Shown: in pieces, positions 26,540 through 36,832 of the stretch
How positions within the stretch are numbered: the stretch's first letter is position 1
Layout of the letters: every line of letters starts with the position of its first letter
Assembly: GCA_937915375.1 (NCBI GenBank)
Contig: CALDMO010000042.1
Span: 80,570 to 144,569 of the forward strand
Source of the DNA: an uncultured Marvinbryantia sp.
GTDB lineage: Bacteria > Bacillota > Clostridia > Lachnospirales > Lachnospiraceae
Direction: 5' to 3'
DNA: 64,000 nucleotides
Program-made: the position numbers and the translations under genes
Notes under the pieces: model-generated
The model's input: the letters and a program-made list of their open reading frames with translations, nothing else
The model's database searches: none
Told to the model about the DNA's origin: nothing

Positions 26540-26562
26540 AAAACATTTTCCTAAAGTGTTTT
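26540..26562. promoter_or_regulatory. Candidate operator O1 for the LacI-kinase fusion
   Basis: Imperfect palindrome AAAACATTT-TCCT-AAAGTGTTTT, lying just downstream of the operon promoter's -10. The left arm recurs in a second palindrome 88 bases away (centre to centre). Assignment to the regulator is inferred from position. Confidence 0.4.
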
Positions 26563-26573
26563 TCTATATTTTG

Positions 26574-26602
26574 AGTCTACCTCTGTCTCCTATTTCTGTC
26601 AA
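26574..26602 (-). promoter_or_regulatory. Sigma-A promoter of the nucleoside operon
   Basis: TTGACA (26602-26597), 17-base spacer, TAGACT (26579-26574) on the minus strand, about 70 bases upstream of the nucleoside-hydrolase start. Confidence 0.75.
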
Positions 26603-26627
26603 GATACTTTTTATTTTTTGTTAGTTA

Positions 26628-26649
26628 AAAACATTTACGAAATAGTTTT
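26628..26649. promoter_or_regulatory. Candidate operator O2 between the divergent promoters
   Basis: Palindrome AAAACATTT-ACG-AAATAGTTTT with a central CG step, a form common in LacI-family operators. It lies upstream of both divergent -35 elements. Inferred. Confidence 0.4.
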
Positions 26650-26686
26650 CCTGTTTATTCTGCACAATTTTCTTTTGCATTTCACA

Positions 26687-26715
26687 TTGACAACCACATT
26701 GTTTTCCTTCATAAT
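26687..26715 (+). promoter_or_regulatory. Sigma-A promoter of the LacI-kinase fusion gene
   Basis: TTGACA (26687-26692), 17-base spacer, CATAAT (26710-26715). The ~130-nt leader that follows contains a small hairpin (GAATGTG/CACATTC, 26723-26742) and another partial palindrome around 26750-26800. Confidence 0.75.
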
Positions 26716-26853
26716 AAAAAAAGAATGTGTCTCGTCACATTCCCACGCTGAATACGTTCGCCTGCGACATATTCCCTTTTCATGCGAATGCGCATCCCGC
26801 GGAACGTTTTATAACATAAAAAAGTAAAACATTAGTATTTATGAGGTTTGATT

Positions 26854-28755
26854 ATGACTATTAAAGAAATTGCCCAGTTGGCCGGCGTCTCTATTTCCAC
26901 GGTCTCTAAGATCGTAAATGAAAAAGACCACAACATCAATCCACAAACAAGAGAACGTGTTCTGAAAATTGTGAAGGAATATAACTATACACCCTACGGC
27001 ATGGTGAAAACACTTTCCAATTCTAAGACGTTTCTTTTAGGTGTGCTTTTGAAAAATGCTTCAAAAAGTTTTTCCATCGTGAACGGTATTTTGAAGACAG
27101 CACAAAAAAGTGGCTATCACATTCTTCTTCTCGACAGCCAGAATGATACCGGTCAAGAGCTAAAGCATCTCACCGCCCTTTGTAAAAACAAAATTGACGG
27201 GCTGCTCTGGGAGCCGGTTTGTGAAAACAGCACCGAACATCTGCACTATCTGGAAGAACAAAATATTGACGTCTGTTTTTTCAATGCTCCATTTCGTACA
27301 GACTCTCTGCAGATTAATTTTGAAGAAATTGGTTATATGCTGACCCAAAAATTAATTGAGCACAAACACACAAAACTAGCTTGTTTTCTCGATTGTGATA
27401 CCGCCATAAACAAACAAATTTTGGATGGATTTCAAAAATGTCTTTATGAACATCAGATTTCCTATCGGAATCATATGGACTTTTATCCGGAAACCAAAAA
27501 TGTTGCGCAGGAGATCATCAACCGCAATTATTCCGGTATTCTCTGCTCCAGCTACGCTTCTGCTCTTTCTTTATATGAGCAGATGAATACATTGCATTAT
27601 ACGATTCCCTCTGATCTTTCCCTCATCTGTATGCTGGAAGATCATCCGCAGGTTGAAACATTCCCACATATCTGCGGCATCCGGATTCCTTATCAGGAAT
27701 TCGGCTGTTTTCTTTGCGAAATGCTGATCCAAAAATGCGAAAAAACCAAAGAGACTGATATGGCTACCGATTTTCTCCCTGTTCTGCAGTTTCAAACGGG
27801 CAGCAGTCTCAGTCTCCCACCAGCGCTGCGCACAAAAAAACTGGTTGTAGTCGGCAGCATCAACATCGACCAGACATTCAATGTAGATCTGCTGCCACAG
27901 GCCGGAAGATCCACAACGATCCGTACCGCAACCACAACTGCCGGTGGAAAAGGCGCTAATCAGGCAGTAGGTGCAAGCAAGCTTGGACGGGAAGTTGCTC
28001 TGATTGGTCAGTTAGGCAACGATACGGATGCCTCCTTTATTTTTGATACCCTGGAAAAATCCCATGTATTGTCTCAGGGAATTCACCGCAACAGCAATCT
28101 CCCTACCGGAAAAGCATATATTTATATTGAAACAAGCGGAGAAAGCACCATCACGATTTTACCGGGCGCAAACAATTCCCTGACGCCGGAAATCATCCAA
28201 AACCGCCAGCACTTGTTTGAACACGCCGGCTATTGTCTGATTTCTTCTGAAATCCCGGTATCTTCTGTATTGAAAGCTGCAATCACAGCTCATGAATATG
28301 GAGCAAAAACAATCTTAAAACCTGCAGCGCTGCATACTATACCGGAAGCGCTTTGGCAATACACCGATATTTTTGTACCCAACCGCAAAGAAGCAGCTAC
28401 ACTTTGCCCTTCCTACAGTTCAATCACTGAACAGGCAGAATTTTTCTTTGCCCGCGGTATCGAAACAGTGATCATCACACTCGGCCACGAAGGCTGTTAT
28501 CTAAAGACCGCTGACAACTGCGGATTCTTCCCTGCTGCGGATTTCTCCGCTATTGACGCGACCGGCGGAGCAGATGCCTTTATCTGCGCGCTTGCTTCCT
28601 ATTTAATTGAAGGATATTCGTTGGAAAAATCAATTCGCATTGCCACCTATGCCGCAGGCTTTTGTATTTCCAGACAAAGCGTTGTTCCGGCTTTGGTAGA
28701 CCGCAATACGCTGGAAACATACATCGCGCAAAACGAACCAGATCTGCTGAAATAA
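26854..28755 (+). CDS. LacI-family transcriptional regulator fused to a PfkB/ribokinase domain
   Basis: One 633-residue protein with three parts. Residues 1-50 are a LacI helix-turn-helix (TIKEIAQLAGVSISTVSKIV). Residues about 58-325 are a periplasmic-binding-protein-like effector domain. Residues about 330-630 are a ribokinase-type domain (VVVGSINIDQTFNVDLLPQA; GGKGANQAVGASKLG at 364; DATGGADAF at 568-576). The catalytic Asp is kept (D574) but the usual anion-hole GAG reads GGA. Start 26854 follows TGAGG. It is divergent to the nucleoside-hydrolase/ABC/rbsK operon, its likely target. The kinase domain may be active, or may sense ribose or ATP; the sequence does not decide. No frameshift or linker scar is visible, so the fusion is real in this reading. 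Confidence 0.92.
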   Translation: MTIKEIAQLAGVSISTVSKIVNEKDHNINPQTRERVLKIVKEYNYTPYGMVKTLSNSKTFLLGVLLKNASKSFSIVNGILKTAQKSGYHILLLDSQNDTGQELKHLTALCKNKIDGLLWEPVCENSTEHLHYLEEQNIDVCFFNAPFRTDSLQINFEEIGYMLTQKLIEHKHTKLACFLDCDTAINKQILDGFQKCLYEHQISYRNHMDFYPETKNVAQEIINRNYSGILCSSYASALSLYEQMNTLHYTIPSDLSLICMLEDHPQVETFPHICGIRIPYQEFGCFLCEMLIQKCEKTKETDMATDFLPVLQFQTGSSLSLPPALRTKKLVVVGSINIDQTFNVDLLPQAGRSTTIRTATTTAGGKGANQAVGASKLGREVALIGQLGNDTDASFIFDTLEKSHVLSQGIHRNSNLPTGKAYIYIETSGESTITILPGANNSLTPEIIQNRQHLFEHAGYCLISSEIPVSSVLKAAITAHEYGAKTILKPAALHTIPEALWQYTDIFVPNRKEAATLCPSYSSITEQAEFFFARGIETVIITLGHEGCYLKTADNCGFFPAADFSAIDATGGADAFICALASYLIEGYSLEKSIRIATYAAGFCISRQSVVPALVDRNTLETYIAQNEPDLLK

Positions 28756-28862
28756 CGAAAAATTCACACTTTTTCCATAGCATATTTCTGTTTTCTGTGT
28801 TAATATGAATGTAACAATTATGAAGAATTGTTGATCCGGTACATTGAGAGGAGGAGAACAAC

Positions 28863-31259
28863 ATGAAAAGACACCATTATTCATTGCCTGCCAAGGGGTT
28901 GACATGGACGCTGGCAGTCGCCACAGCATTTTCATCTGTGCCGTCTGTCCCTGTACACGCCGAAGAAGGCACTCCGTCCGTATTTATCGTTACTGAATTT
29001 CCTGAATATAAGAAGCTCGCAGACGGTACTTATGCAGACGAAGAAATCAAGAAAAATTATGCAAACCTGAAAGCAGAGGTTGGCACAGAACAAAGCGATT
29101 TGGGACTTCCGGAGAGCATTACGTTAAATGGTTATCTCGAAGCAGAAGGTCCCGAGTTCCCTACGGAATATGAGCTGCTGAATCTGGACTGGAAATTAAA
29201 GCCAGGCGCCTACGAATTCTACAGCACTGACCTTCCAGCCGGCAGTTATACTTTCGTTCCTGATTTAGAACCGTACACCAGCCCGGATGTAGCAGACGGT
29301 CATGTTCTTTTTGACGAAATCAGATTATCCGAAAATATTCACCTTCCGGAACTGAGCGTTGTATTAGAAGATGCAGCTGCCGAAATACCACCGGAAACAT
29401 CTGCTCCGGCTGAAACCGAATTCACAGAACCAACTGATATGCCAGTCGAAACCGAACTTATACAACAGACTGACGCAACCGTCGAAACTGAATTTATAGA
29501 GCAGACCGACGCAGCAATTGAAACTGAACTTATAGAGCAAACCGATACAGCAATCGAAACTGAACTTATCGAACAAACCGATGCAGCAATCGAAACCGAG
29601 TTTACTACCGAATCATCAGATCCGATGATCCCGGATGCAACCGGTGACGGCACTATCGTCGATACAGAACCGATGACAGAGCCATCCGACAACGCAGATA
29701 GCGACGGTAATATCATCATTGATACCGAAAACAGCAATGATGGAAATACCGACGATGAAAATATTTTTGACAATATAGATGACAGTATCCTTGGTGAAGA
29801 TCCGGATGGCACAGTTACCCTTCCATCGGAGCAAACCTCCGAGGAAATGATCACCGAAGCTATCACAGAAACTACTGCTCCGTCCGAACAGACTTCTGAG
29901 GAAACCACCACGGAAGTTACGACAGAAACTACTGCTCCGCTGGGAGTTGACATTACTGTGTCTTTGCTGATCAAGGAACTTACCGGCGGAACCGAAATTC
30001 TCTATGCAGACGAATCTGGCGCCACTGAAATCTTACTAAAAGCAGCGCCTGGGGAAAACGATAACACAGTCAATTTTGAACTGCCCTGCAATTACCCTCT
30101 GAAAGATCTCGTTTTAACGCTCACGAACACAGTGACTACAGAAATCCTTACTGTCACAGAACCTGCCGGAAATCTGGATTTCAGTGACGGCGCTGCCAAA
30201 ACAATTGTTCTAGCAGACGCTGCCGGAAATAATTACACCTTAAAATTGACACTGAAAAACAAAGAACACAGCTTAACAGAAGCTACCTGTACTACTCCGG
30301 CCACCTGTACCGTTTGCGGTTATACGGACGGCGTTACAAAAGAACACACTTTCGCTCCAGCTACCTGTACTACTCCACAGACTTGTACGGTATGCGGCGC
30401 AACCGAAGGCGGAACGATTGCACATAATTTTACTCCGGCTACCTGTATAAAACTTGCCACTTGTACCGTTTGTGGTTTACAAACCGGTGAATATGCAAAT
30501 CATACTTCTACACAGAAAGCAACCTGTACAGAACCGGAAGTCTGCAATGTATGTAATCAGATCATTTCTCCAGCCCTCGGACATGACTGGAAAAAAGCTA
30601 CCTGTACCACGCCGAAAACCTGTAAAAGATGTGGTGCAACTGAAGGCAAGGCGCTTGGTCATGATTTATCAGATGACTGGCTGATCGAAAAAGAATCCAC
30701 TGACAGCGAACATGGCATAGATATTCGCTACTGCAGCCGTAAGGCATGTGATTACAGTGAAACACGCCCGCGCAACATCATTGGAGCTGCTGAACGCAAC
30801 GTTATCAACAACATCACTGAGGGTACCAATTATAAATTAAAAACAGCGATTTCCTTTACCGCAAGCGGTTCTGGAATGGCAAACGCAAAGCCTCTTGACG
30901 GTGATGTCCGTTTTGTCCCATCTTCTTGGAAAGTACAGAATACACCAGGTGAATTTAAAGACAACTACAGCGGTGCTTTCTCTGTTTCAATCGCAGGAAA
31001 TTATACATTGACTGTAAACTTCCAGAAACAAGTTTATCAAGGTGGCGAATGGAAGAACACCGATACCATTGACAGCAAAGCTGTGAATTTCTCTGTCGGA
31101 CAGATCATTCAGGGAAAACCGGTCAACGGATCTGAAGAAGGTATTCGAATCAATCCTCAGACTGGCGATACTTCTCCTATCATCCCACTGATCATTCTTC
31201 TGGTTGTCGCAATTGTTGCTATCGTTGGCGTAGTGATTTACCAAAAGAAAAGAAAATAA
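28863..31259 (+). CDS. Cell-wall-anchored surface protein with Glu/Thr-rich repeats and Cys-X2-Cys repeats
   Basis: Predicted secreted protein of 798 residues. A signal peptide (about 1-33, ending VPVHA) is followed by a unique region to about 180. Six 12-residue repeats follow (183-254, consensus IETELIEQTDAA), then an acidic Thr/Glu/Asp-rich stretch to 360 and a folded segment. About five Cys-rich repeats come next (roughly 474-605, pattern ATCTTPxTCTVCGxTxG). The end is NPQTGDTS (764-771), a hydrophobic helix and QKKRK, a sortase-type sorting signal with NPQTG in place of LPXTG. GAGGAGG precedes the ATG. The role is unknown; adhesion or metal/thiol chemistry are guesses. Confidence 0.8.
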   Translation: MKRHHYSLPAKGLTWTLAVATAFSSVPSVPVHAEEGTPSVFIVTEFPEYKKLADGTYADEEIKKNYANLKAEVGTEQSDLGLPESITLNGYLEAEGPEFPTEYELLNLDWKLKPGAYEFYSTDLPAGSYTFVPDLEPYTSPDVADGHVLFDEIRLSENIHLPELSVVLEDAAAEIPPETSAPAETEFTEPTDMPVETELIQQTDATVETEFIEQTDAAIETELIEQTDTAIETELIEQTDAAIETEFTTESSDPMIPDATGDGTIVDTEPMTEPSDNADSDGNIIIDTENSNDGNTDDENIFDNIDDSILGEDPDGTVTLPSEQTSEEMITEAITETTAPSEQTSEETTTEVTTETTAPLGVDITVSLLIKELTGGTEILYADESGATEILLKAAPGENDNTVNFELPCNYPLKDLVLTLTNTVTTEILTVTEPAGNLDFSDGAAKTIVLADAAGNNYTLKLTLKNKEHSLTEATCTTPATCTVCGYTDGVTKEHTFAPATCTTPQTCTVCGATEGGTIAHNFTPATCIKLATCTVCGLQTGEYANHTSTQKATCTEPEVCNVCNQIISPALGHDWKKATCTTPKTCKRCGATEGKALGHDLSDDWLIEKESTDSEHGIDIRYCSRKACDYSETRPRNIIGAAERNVINNITEGTNYKLKTAISFTASGSGMANAKPLDGDVRFVPSSWKVQNTPGEFKDNYSGAFSVSIAGNYTLTVNFQKQVYQGGEWKNTDTIDSKAVNFSVGQIIQGKPVNGSEEGIRINPQTGDTSPIIPLIILLVVAIVAIVGVVIYQKKRK
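29409..29624 (+). repeat. 36-bp tandem repeats, six copies, in the surface-protein gene
   Basis: In-frame direct repeats encoding 12-residue units beginning (A/V/I)ETE and usually containing EQTD. The central four are the most alike; the outer two have diverged. Copy number is likely variable between strains. Confidence 0.85.
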
Positions 31260-31285
31260 GCAATAATGTTCTAAGCAAAAAAGTA

Positions 31286-31320
31286 GGTCTGCCGGAAAAT
31301 TCCGGCAGACCCGTTTTTTA
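31286..31320. terminator. Bidirectional terminator between the surface-protein gene and leuD
   Basis: A perfect 11-bp stem GGTCTGCCGGA/TCCGGCAGACC with an AAAT loop. T-runs of six on both strands serve the two convergent genes. Confidence 0.92.
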
Positions 31321-31333
31321 TTCAAGTAACGTT

Positions 31334-31819
31334 TTATTTCTGGTTAATGTAATTGATCAATCCCTCTGCTTTAATAATCTTCTGCATAAATTCCGGGAAT
31401 GCCTGACCTTTAAACTCTGTTCCCTTCGTTCTGTTGTAAATCATACCGCTGTCAAAATCAACCTCTACCTCATCTCCCGCCTCGATTCCTCTGGACGCTT
31501 CCGGACATTCAATGATCGGCAGACCGATATTGATTGCATTGCGATAAAAAATTCTCGCAAAAGTTTCCGCGATTACACAGCTTACGCCTGCCGCTTTAAT
31601 GGCGATCGGCGCATGCTCTCTGGACGATCCGCATCCAAAATTTTTCTCTGCGACAATGATATCCCCTTTTTTTACGTTTTTAATAAAATCTTTGTCGATG
31701 TCTTCCATGCAATGCGTTGCCAGCTCCGCCGGATCCGAGGAATTCAGATATCTCGCCGGAATAATTACATCTGTATCCACGTTGTCGCCATATTTAAATA
31801 CCGTTCCATTCGCTTTCAT
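31334..31819 (-). CDS. leuD: 3-isopropylmalate dehydratase small subunit
   Basis: Small (swivel) subunit of isopropylmalate isomerase, 161 residues, the short form typical of Clostridia and archaea. It contains [19 protein letters not shown], the family's substrate-loop signature, and begins [17 protein letters not shown]. It lies 13 bases after leuC and works with it on the second step of leucine synthesis. Confidence 0.96.
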   Translation of the reverse strand: MKANGTVFKYGDNVDTDVIIPARYLNSSDPAELATHCMEDIDKDFIKNVKKGDIIVAEKNFGCGSSREHAPIAIKAAGVSCVIAETFARIFYRNAINIGLPIIECPEASRGIEAGDEVEVDFDSGMIYNRTKGTEFKGQAFPEFMQKIIKAEGLINYINQK

Positions 31820-31832
31820 CTCTTATCTCCTC

Positions 31833-33101
31833 CTATAATCCCAGTTCATCCGGCGCGGAAATTTTTCCGGTTACTGCGCTGGCCGCCGCTACGGCCGGGC
31901 TTGCCAAATACACTTCTGATTTTACATGGCCCATACGTCCGACAAAATTGCGGTTCGTTGTAGAAATACAACGCTCTCCTTCTGCCAGAATACCCATATA
32001 ACCGCCAAGGCACGGTCCGCAGGTCGGCGTGCTGACAACTGCTCCTGCCTCAATAAATATCTTCAAAAGGCCTTCTTCCATCGCCTGCAGATAAATCTTC
32101 TGTGTCGCCGGGATTACAATGCAGCGTACACCTTTTTTCACCTTTCGGCCTTCCAGAATCTTTGCCGCCACACGCAGGTCTTCAATACGTCCGTTGGTAC
32201 AGGAGCCGATCACAGATTGATCAATTGTCACAGCTTCCGTGATCTCATCGATCGTCTTTGTGTTTTCCGGCAGATGCGGAAACGCAACCGTCGGTTTTAA
32301 AGCGCCAAGATCAATCGTATATTCCTCATCATATACCGCGTCTTCATCTGCTTCAAACACTCTAAATTCACGTTTAGAATGCGCTTTCATATAAGCAATC
32401 GCCTTTTCATCTACCGGGAAAATACCGTTTTTGCCGCCTGCCTCAATCGCCATATTCGCGATCGTAAAACGATCGTCCATAGACAAATTCGCCACACCTT
32501 CACCTGTAAACTCCATAGAACGGTACAACGCGCCATCCACACCGATCATTCCGATAATATGCAGAATCACGTCTTTTCCGCTGACCCATTTGGATGGTTT
32601 GCCGATCAGATTAAACTTAATTGCGGACGGCACTTTAAACCACGCCTTACCAGTCGCCATACCAGCTGCCATATCCGTACTGCCGACGCCTGTAGAAAAT
32701 GCGCCTAAAGCGCCGTAGGTACATGTATGAGAATCCGCGCCAATGATCACATCCCCGGCAACTGTCAATCCACTTTCCGGTAAAAGTGCATGTTCAATTC
32801 CCATCTGTCCGACGTCAAAATAATTTGTGATATCATGCTTTGCCGCAAACTGACGCACGCACTTGCAGTGTTCCGCTGACTTAATATCTTTATTCGGAAT
32901 AAAATGATCCATAACAAGCGCAATCTTTTCTTTGTCAAATACGCCATCTTTTGTAAATTTATCCATTTCATGAATCGCTACCGGCGAAGTAATATCGTTT
33001 CCCAGCACCAGATCCAAATCCGCCTCGATCAACTGTCCAGCTTCTACAGACGGAAGATGCGCTGCAGCAGCCAGAATTTTCTGTGTCATTGTCATTCCCA
33101 T
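31833..33101 (-). CDS. leuC: 3-isopropylmalate dehydratase large subunit
   Basis: Iron-sulfur subunit of isopropylmalate isomerase. The 422 residues belong to the shorter aconitase-like class. Cluster-binding cysteines are in IGSCTNGR and [13 protein letters not shown], and [19 protein letters not shown] is the substrate-site signature. Start 33101 has AGGAGG upstream; the open frame to 33206 is 5' untranslated. leuCD form a two-gene unit separate from leuA and, unlike leuA, show no T-box. Confidence 0.96.
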   Translation of the reverse strand: MGMTMTQKILAAAAHLPSVEAGQLIEADLDLVLGNDITSPVAIHEMDKFTKDGVFDKEKIALVMDHFIPNKDIKSAEHCKCVRQFAAKHDITNYFDVGQMGIEHALLPESGLTVAGDVIIGADSHTCTYGALGAFSTGVGSTDMAAGMATGKAWFKVPSAIKFNLIGKPSKWVSGKDVILHIIGMIGVDGALYRSMEFTGEGVANLSMDDRFTIANMAIEAGGKNGIFPVDEKAIAYMKAHSKREFRVFEADEDAVYDEEYTIDLGALKPTVAFPHLPENTKTIDEITEAVTIDQSVIGSCTNGRIEDLRVAAKILEGRKVKKGVRCIVIPATQKIYLQAMEEGLLKIFIEAGAVVSTPTCGPCLGGYMGILAEGERCISTTNRNFVGRMGHVKSEVYLASPAVAAASAVTGKISAPDELGL

Positions 33102-33188
33102 AATGATTCCTCCTGCTTTTCTCTTGTTCTTTCCCGGATATACAGAGTTATTTATAAATATACATCTGTAAAACCAAAATTCTTTTTT

Positions 33189-33217
33189 AGTATAGCACAA
33201 ACTCATATGACTGTCAG
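33189..33217 (-). promoter_or_regulatory. Promoter of leuCD
   Basis: CTGACA (33217-33212), 17-base spacer, TATACT (33194-33189) with TGC before the -10, minus strand. Its -35 shares base 33212 with the -35 of the divergent promoter. Confidence 0.65.
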
Positions 33218-33234
33218 CAAAAATGTGTTATACT
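33207..33234 (+). promoter_or_regulatory. Promoter of the serine-hydrolase gene
   Basis: ATGACT (33207-33212), 16-base spacer, extended -10 TGTTATACT ending at 33234. It overlaps the leuCD promoter, so RNA polymerase should occupy only one at a time. Confidence 0.6.
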
Positions 33235-33255
33235 TTGGACAAGGGAGGAATGAAC

Positions 33256-34452
33256 ATGAAAAAATATTTTTTACGTATATTTATCCTGCTGCTGTTTCTT
33301 GTTATGTTGCCGCTTAATTCTCCGGCCGCACCCGCAGCAGCTGTGAACGCCGCTTCTACTTCCAGAAACACTTACAAAAATAACCTGCACAAGGAAAACG
33401 GCAAACTTTACTACTATAATTCCAAAGGAAAACATGTAAAAAGCTGCTGGAAAAAAATCAAGGGAAAAAAATATTATTTCCGGTATAACGGTCAGGCAGC
33501 AACTGGTTTCGTGACAATCCGAAACAAACGCTACTGCTTTGCCTCTAACGGTGTAATGCGCACAGGCTGGTACAAAAAAGGCAGCAGTAAATACTATTTT
33601 CATAAATCAACCGGTGTTATGGCAAAAGGTTGGACGCGTATTTACGGTAAGTCCTACTATTTTAAGAGCAACGGCGTGATGGCGAAAAGCTGTTGGATCA
33701 AAGGCAAATACGTAGACAAAAACGGCGTCTATCAACCAAAGAAAAAACAGTCTATGACCTCACTTCAGAAAAAACTGAAAAACGAGATTAAAAACTATCG
33801 CGGGAAATGGTCGATTTATGTAAAAAATCTGAACACGAATCAATCCTTTACGATCAATAACCGCAAGGTTTATGCAGCCAGTCTGATTAAGTTGTTCGCC
33901 ATGTCAAGCGCTTATGACCGTATTAAAGCGAATCAATTAAAGGAATCTTCCGTCAGCAATCTCTTAAACAGTATGATAACCGTCAGCAGCAACGACGCAT
34001 TCAACAGTGTCGTCCGCAAAATCGGACGTTCCCGCGTCAATTCCTGGTGTAAAGCAAACGGCTATCTCTCCACAAAACTGGTACATGAATTGCCGAGGGG
34101 AAGCAACAACTTTAACCTGTCCAACTCCAATTACACCACTGTCAAGGACTGCGGACAGCTTTTGGAGAGTATTTACCGTGGGAAATGCGTCAGCAAATCG
34201 GCTTCTAAAAAAATGCTAAACCTTCTGAAACAGCAGACCCGCCGCACCAAAATCCCCGCAGGAATCCCTTCCGGCGTCACTGTGGCAAATAAAACCGGAG
34301 AAACAGATGATGTGACCCATGACGCAGCCATTGTCTATTCCAGAGGCGCAACCTATGTCCTCTGCGTGATGGGAGACGTACCAGGCTATGGATGGAATTC
34401 AGCAGGAAATGTGACAAAGATTTCAAAGATTGTGTATCATTATTTCAATTAA
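33256..34452 (+). CDS. Secreted beta-lactamase-like serine hydrolase with cell-wall-binding repeats
   Basis: A 398-residue protein. A signal peptide (1-34) is followed by four or five aromatic, lysine-rich choline-binding-like repeats (about 45-165: GKKYYFRYNGQAATGF, SKYYFHKSTGVMAKGW), then a class A beta-lactamase fold from about 180. Catalytic motifs are S209-x-x-K212, SSN (244-246) and K346-T-G. I see no clear counterpart of the class A Glu166 in the omega-loop region (ELPRGSNNFNLSNSNYTT), so a DD-peptidase or other wall-modifying esterase role is as likely as true beta-lactamase. Start 33256 follows GGGAGG. Confidence 0.82.
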   Translation: MKKYFLRIFILLLFLVMLPLNSPAAPAAAVNAASTSRNTYKNNLHKENGKLYYYNSKGKHVKSCWKKIKGKKYYFRYNGQAATGFVTIRNKRYCFASNGVMRTGWYKKGSSKYYFHKSTGVMAKGWTRIYGKSYYFKSNGVMAKSCWIKGKYVDKNGVYQPKKKQSMTSLQKKLKNEIKNYRGKWSIYVKNLNTNQSFTINNRKVYAASLIKLFAMSSAYDRIKANQLKESSVSNLLNSMITVSSNDAFNSVVRKIGRSRVNSWCKANGYLSTKLVHELPRGSNNFNLSNSNYTTVKDCGQLLESIYRGKCVSKSASKKMLNLLKQQTRRTKIPAGIPSGVTVANKTGETDDVTHDAAIVYSRGATYVLCVMGDVPGYGWNSAGNVTKISKIVYHYFN

Positions 34453-34488
34453 TCTCGCACGCGGGCTGACGCCCTATACCCGTTCACA

Positions 34489-34527
34489 AAAAATACCCGA
34501 AAAGAGTACACTCTTTCGGGTATTTTT
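34489..34527. terminator. Bidirectional terminator between the serine-hydrolase gene and ilvC
   Basis: A 16-bp stem with one bulged A (34491-34507 with 34510-34527) and T5 on the plus strand. The A-run on the left gives TTTTT on the minus strand for ilvC. Confidence 0.85.
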
Positions 34528-34557
34528 ATTCACTCGCACACGGCTTAAGCCTTCACG

Positions 34558-36125
<1,568 letters not shown>

Positions 36126-36154
36126 TCTTTTTCACCCCTTTATAGATTACGTTA

Positions 36155-36183
36155 ATTTTAGCAACGATAGGTTTCTTTGTCAA
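36155..36183 (-). promoter_or_regulatory. Sigma-A promoter of ilvN-ilvC
   Basis: TTGACA (36183-36178), 17-base spacer, TAAAAT (36160-36155) on the minus strand. Only about 20 nt of leader follow, so attenuation by a T-box can be excluded here. Confidence 0.8.
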
Positions 36184-36211
36184 CACTTTAATAAAATAAA
36201 GCAGATAACAA

Positions 36212-36242
36212 AGGGCAGCTGCATATCCTGCGCAGCTGCCCT
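36212..36242 (-). terminator. Hairpin terminator of the CBS-domain gene
   Basis: An 11-bp perfect stem AGGGCAGCTGC/GCAGCTGCCCT with a nine-base loop. The T-tract on the minus strand is short (TTTGTT). Confidence 0.65.
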
Positions 36243-36259
36243 GACTCCAGTTTTTCTTT

Positions 36260-36688
36260 TTAACCCGTTTTGCTTTTCTGCAAATTCTCTTTATAAGAAT
36301 TATAACAGTACAGCATGATGTCCTTACGTGTCACAATACCGATGAACGTGTGATTATCATCAATCACCGGAACAAAGTTCTGATTCATACAGGACATCAC
36401 CAGATCGTCAATATCGCATTGCGCGTTGACCGGTTCATTGTACCAGTGGCGATCCACCTCCGAAAGCGGAACATCCTCCGCATCATAAAGATCTTTCAGT
36501 CTTTTCTCTTTGATGTGCCATAAAAGATCTCCCTCGGTAATCGTCCCCATATAGTTGCCGTTTCGGTTGATGATCGGAACAGCGCTGTATCGATAATGCT
36601 GCATTTTCTCGATTGCCTGACGCAGTGAGTAGTCATCGTACAAGTAGGCCACTTCACTTTTCGGCGTCAAAAAAAACAAAATATTCAT
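36260..36688 (-). CDS. CBS-domain protein (CBS pair)
   Basis: A 142-residue cytoplasmic protein made of two CBS motifs. The first is around SLRQAIEKMQHYRYSAVPII and NGNYMGTITEGDLLW, the second around CDIDDLVMSCMNQNFVPVID and HTFIGIVTRKDIM. Such stand-alone pairs bind adenine nucleotides or SAM and regulate a partner. The partner is not evident here; the nearest same-strand genes are an alanine/glycine symporter upstream and ilvN downstream. Start 36688 follows AGAGG. Confidence 0.85.
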   Translation of the reverse strand: MNILFFLTPKSEVAYLYDDYSLRQAIEKMQHYRYSAVPIINRNGNYMGTITEGDLLWHIKEKRLKDLYDAEDVPLSEVDRHWYNEPVNAQCDIDDLVMSCMNQNFVPVIDDNHTFIGIVTRKDIMLYCYNSYKENLQKSKTG

Positions 36689-36736
36689 AGTGCGTGCCTC
36701 TTTACCCTCGTTTATGTAATTGATTTTTACATTTTC

Positions 36737-36765
36737 ATTATACGACAAGCACGCGCATACGTCAA
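36737..36765 (-). promoter_or_regulatory. Sigma-A promoter of the CBS-domain gene
   Basis: TTGACG (36765-36760), 17-base spacer, TATAAT (36742-36737) on the minus strand. Confidence 0.8.
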
Positions 36766-36832
36766 CGATAACACAAAAGTTCACAGAATTTTAAGCTTTA
36801 TCATTGTATATTTTGCACAATTTTTATACTTT

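Noticed and set aside
29409..29624. Possible CRISPR array
   Set aside because: The repeats are direct tandem 36-mers with no unique spacers and are in frame in a coding region. No cas genes are present, and no CRISPR array was seen elsewhere.
29339..29974. A 211-codon minus-strand Ser/Val-rich repetitive frame
   Set aside because: It is the complement of the 36-bp repeats and acidic Thr/Glu region of the surface-protein gene; its repeats follow from that.
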